Shown one piece after another: positions 61,912 to 64,000 of a stretch of 64,000 nt of DNA. Below the pieces are notes generated by a model. The model ran no database searches, was not told where the DNA came from, and saw only the letters and a program-made list of their open reading frames with translations. Where the stretch lies: assembly GCF_016461825.1 (NCBI RefSeq), contig NZ_JAEMNU010000113.1, positions 180,984-244,983 of the forward strand, read 5' to 3'. A program made the position numbers and the translations under genes. The stretch is from Rugamonas violacea (GTDB lineage: Bacteria > Pseudomonadota > Gammaproteobacteria > Burkholderiales > Burkholderiaceae_D). Every line of letters begins with the position of its first letter. Position 1 is the stretch's first letter.

Positions 61912-64000
61912 TTAATAGTGAAGTGTTTCAGGCAGCTTGTTGCCATTACCCGGTATCTCAATGCGAGGACCATCGCCTGGGTTCTTGGTGCCCGGACGAA
62001 TCCAGACACCATTGTCGCCAACTTGTGCGCCAGGAATTTTGCTTCGACCATCACTACCTGGGAATGGTTTCCCGGTACCACCAGTCAATTTATCAAAATC
62101 CTTTTCGGCGTCACCAGTCCCGCCATTTCCTGGAGTAAGTGGCCCACTCGTGTGGCGCTTTCCGCTGTTCCCCGGACCTGCACGCGGGTCACTTTGATCA
62201 CCTACCAAGTCGCCAGGGACTGGCGGTGCACTGTTTGTACCATTCTCCGACTGCGCTTCCTCGGCGTCCTTACGCAAAGCCTCAATTTGCTCGGGTGAGA
62301 ACAGCGGCTTTCCATTCTTACTCTGTTGCTGCCAATCCGCAATCTCACCCGCATGATCCATCGTACCGGCATTTCCCGGCATAAGCACCGCTACGCCAGC
62401 CGCAGTACGGGTCAATATCTGGGTTCCAACCCGGGCTGCCACCGCGCCTGGATTTTTGACCAGATAGCGGCCGGCCTGCCGGGCTTGCTGCGCCAAAGCA
62501 TCCAACACTGTCCGAATGCGTCTCGCTTCACATGTAGGACCACAGCCGGACACTTCCACGATAGCAGAATCATACCCCGTCGGATCGACCAGATTTGTCG
62601 GGTTGTTCAGAACGTAGCTGTACCGATTAAAACTTTGGCCGTTGCCTGGATCGGTAAGGTGAGGATCGGCCGACAGGAACCGCGCCAACGCCGGATCATA
62701 CACCCGCCCATTCATGTGCACGAGGTCGAGCTGGTCGAGCATTTCGTGGCCGGTGTAGCCGCGGTTGTCGACCTTGCCGACGAGTTCGTCCGGCGGGGCG
62801 TCGTCGCCGACCTCGCGCCGCTTGCCCCAGGCGTCGTAGTCCAGCGCATCGAGCCGCTCGCCGCCCGCCCCCAGCACGGCGATCGGACTGCCCAGGTGGT
62901 CGCGGTAGATCCAGTGCAACGCCGTTTCCTGTCCTGGGCGGTCGATCTCCACGCCCAGTCCCAGCGGCCAGTAGGTCTTCACGGTGGCGACGCCGCCGAC
63001 ATTCTCGACCTCCTGCGCGCCGGCATACACGACGCCGCCGCCGCCCTGCCGCTCCTGCCGCGTGCGCTGGTGCTCGGGACCGTAGACGAAGTCGGCGTAC
63101 TTGTCGCCCTTGCTCAGGCGCACGGGCATGTCGAAGCTGGTCCAGCTGGCCGTGCGGCCGGCGCCGCCGGTCAGGTTGCCGTTGTCGTCGTACTCGAAGC
63201 GGCCGAGGCCGCCGATCGAGTCGACCGCGTGCGGCCGCTTCGACCCCTTGCCCTGCGCCGGATAGCGCAGCACGCCGTCACCCACGCCCGGCTTGCCCGT
63301 CAGGTTGCCGGCGGCATCATAGTCGAACACTTGCTTGGCCCGCACCGGCGTCAGCATCTCGCTCGACTTGAGCCGGTTCAGCTCGTCATAGACGAAGTGC
63401 TCCGCATAGCCGATCTCGCTCCAGTGGTGGGTGCGGTCGGTGACGTTGCCCAGCGCGTCGTACTGGTAGCCCTCCTGCAACAGCGCGCCGCCGGCCGCCG
63501 TTTGCAGGGCGCCGCCGTCGAGCAGGCCAGTGTACGGCGAGTAGTCGTGCTTGCGCACCAGGCCGTTGCCCCAGGACGCCTCCGTCTCGCGCCCCGCCGC
63601 GTCCTGCGCGTTCAACTCCCATAGCACCAGGCCGGCGCGTTCGACACGGCTCAGCTGGCCGTAAGCGCCGTAGCGCAGATCGTAGGCCTTGGCCGCGTCG
63701 TCGCCGCGCTGGTGGACCTGGCGCGATGGACGGCCCCAGGCGTCGTACTCGGTCCGGCTCGCATAGACGCCGTCGCGCAGCCGCGTCGTCGTCCCGCTCG
63801 GCCGGCCCAGGCTGTCGTAGGTGTGCTGGCGGCGGTAGTCGTACTGCCCGGCCACCACCGTGTTGGCCTCGGCCAGTTGGCCCACGCCCGTCGGCGCGCT
63901 GTCGTAAATCCAGTAGCTGTCCAGGTCCGGCTCGTTGCGCGCCGTCATGCGGCCCAACGCGTCGTATTCGACATTGCTGCGCTGCCCGGCCTTGCGCTGG
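61912..64000 (-). CDS. Rhs/YD-repeat polymorphic toxin, C-terminal part, 5' end beyond right edge
   Basis: The frame is open to the right edge. YD-type repeats (YDALGNVTDRTHHW, YDAAGNLTGKPG, YDDNGNLTGG) run to the conserved core end GLGVEIDRPGQ, WIYRDHLGSPIAVL and RFLSADPHLTDPGNGQSFNRYSYVLNNPTNLVDPTGY. After that boundary the last ~190 residues form a variable C-terminal module: a hydrophobic stretch (TAAGVAVLMPG), then a Gly/Pro/Asn-rich end with KRHTSGPLTPGNGGTGDAEKDFDKLTG, GAQVGDNGVWIRPG and IEIPGNGNKLPETLHY. From memory this end resembles modules annotated as polymorphic toxin type 34, whose activity I cannot state. The protein is probably delivered by a type VI or related system for competition between bacteria. 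It marks the right border of the biosynthetic locus. Confidence 0.92.
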   Translation of the reverse strand, partial: QRKAGQRSNVEYDALGRMTARNEPDLDSYWIYDSAPTGVGQLAEANTVVAGQYDYRRQHTYDSLGRPSGTTTRLRDGVYASRTEYDAWGRPSRQVHQRGDDAAKAYDLRYGAYGQLSRVERAGLVLWELNAQDAAGRETEASWGNGLVRKHDYSPYTGLLDGGALQTAAGGALLQEGYQYDALGNVTDRTHHWSEIGYAEHFVYDELNRLKSSEMLTPVRAKQVFDYDAAGNLTGKPGVGDGVLRYPAQGKGSKRPHAVDSIGGLGRFEYDDNGNLTGGAGRTASWTSFDMPVRLSKGDKYADFVYGPEHQRTRQERQGGGGVVYAGAQEVENVGGVATVKTYWPLGLGVEIDRPGQETALHWIYRDHLGSPIAVLGAGGERLDALDYDAWGKRREVGDDAPPDELVGKVDNRGYTGHEMLDQLDLVHMNGRVYDPALARFLSADPHLTDPGNGQSFNRYSYVLNNPTNLVDPTGYDSAIVEVSGCGPTCEARRIRTVLDALAQQARQAGRYLVKNPGAVAARVGTQILTRTAAGVAVLMPGNAGTMDHAGEIADWQQQSKNGKPLFSPEQIEALRKDAEEAQSENGTNSAPPVPGDLVGDQSDPRAGPGNSGKRHTSGPLTPGNGGTGDAEKDFDKLTGGTGKPFPGSDGRSKIPGAQVGDNGVWIRPGTKNPGDGPRIEIPGNGNKLPETLHY

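Overview
The window is high-GC DNA, most likely from a betaproteobacterium of the Burkholderiales (Oxalobacteraceae such as Massilia, Duganella or Janthinobacterium). That placement is an inference from codon use, NRPS domain style and a REP-like element. Almost all of it is one large lipopeptide-type biosynthetic locus made of NRPS and PKS modules. It is cut by the left edge and ends on the right near an Rhs polymorphic-toxin locus, itself cut by the right edge.

Layout. Positions 1-31985 (all minus strand) hold a probable operon read right to left: cyclic-peptide ABC exporter, DsbA-like oxidoreductase, type II thioesterase, a 6411-residue NRPS that starts with a fatty acyl-AMP ligase, then a PKS-NRPS hybrid that leaves the window. 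A divergent AT-rich promoter region separates the exporter gene from a TonB-dependent receptor (32284-34461, plus). Positions 34528-39639 (minus) hold exbB, exbD, an inner-membrane protein with a periplasmic jelly-roll-like end, an M28-type peptidase and an MbtH-like protein. Positions 39838-45189 (plus) hold a protein of unknown function, an orphan NRPS module with half a condensation domain and a beta-alanine-like code, and a cytoplasmic GH13 enzyme. Positions 45213-59361 (minus) hold a second unknown protein downstream of a 4332-residue four-module NRPS. Positions 59844-60986 (plus) hold a glycogen-synthase-like glycosyltransferase. Positions 61432-64000 (minus) hold a candidate immunity protein and the 3' part of an Rhs protein.

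Reading the specificity codes by eye, the first assembly line runs: fatty acid; Gly-like residue, with a luciferase-like monooxygenase inserted in the A domain; Glu/Gln-like; unassigned residue, epimerised by a dual C/E domain; Cys-like; Ser; malonyl unit reduced by a KR; Thr; then an A domain cut by the window edge. The 4332-residue NRPS reads Asn-like, Asn-like (epimerised), unassigned, Gly-like. Its first two modules are a recent tandem duplication. No type I thioesterase domain is present in the window, so chain release is probably encoded beyond the left edge. Export (ABC), uptake or signalling (TonB receptor with ExbBD), editing (type II TE), A-domain activation (MbtH) and disulfide chemistry (DsbA-like) are all encoded with the synthetases. 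No siderophore-specific hydroxylase is visible, so a siderophore role is not established.

The least conventional parts are the orphan beta-alanine-like module with its GH13 partner and two flanking unknown proteins, the ExbBD plus jelly-roll membrane unit, and the A domain with the embedded monooxygenase.
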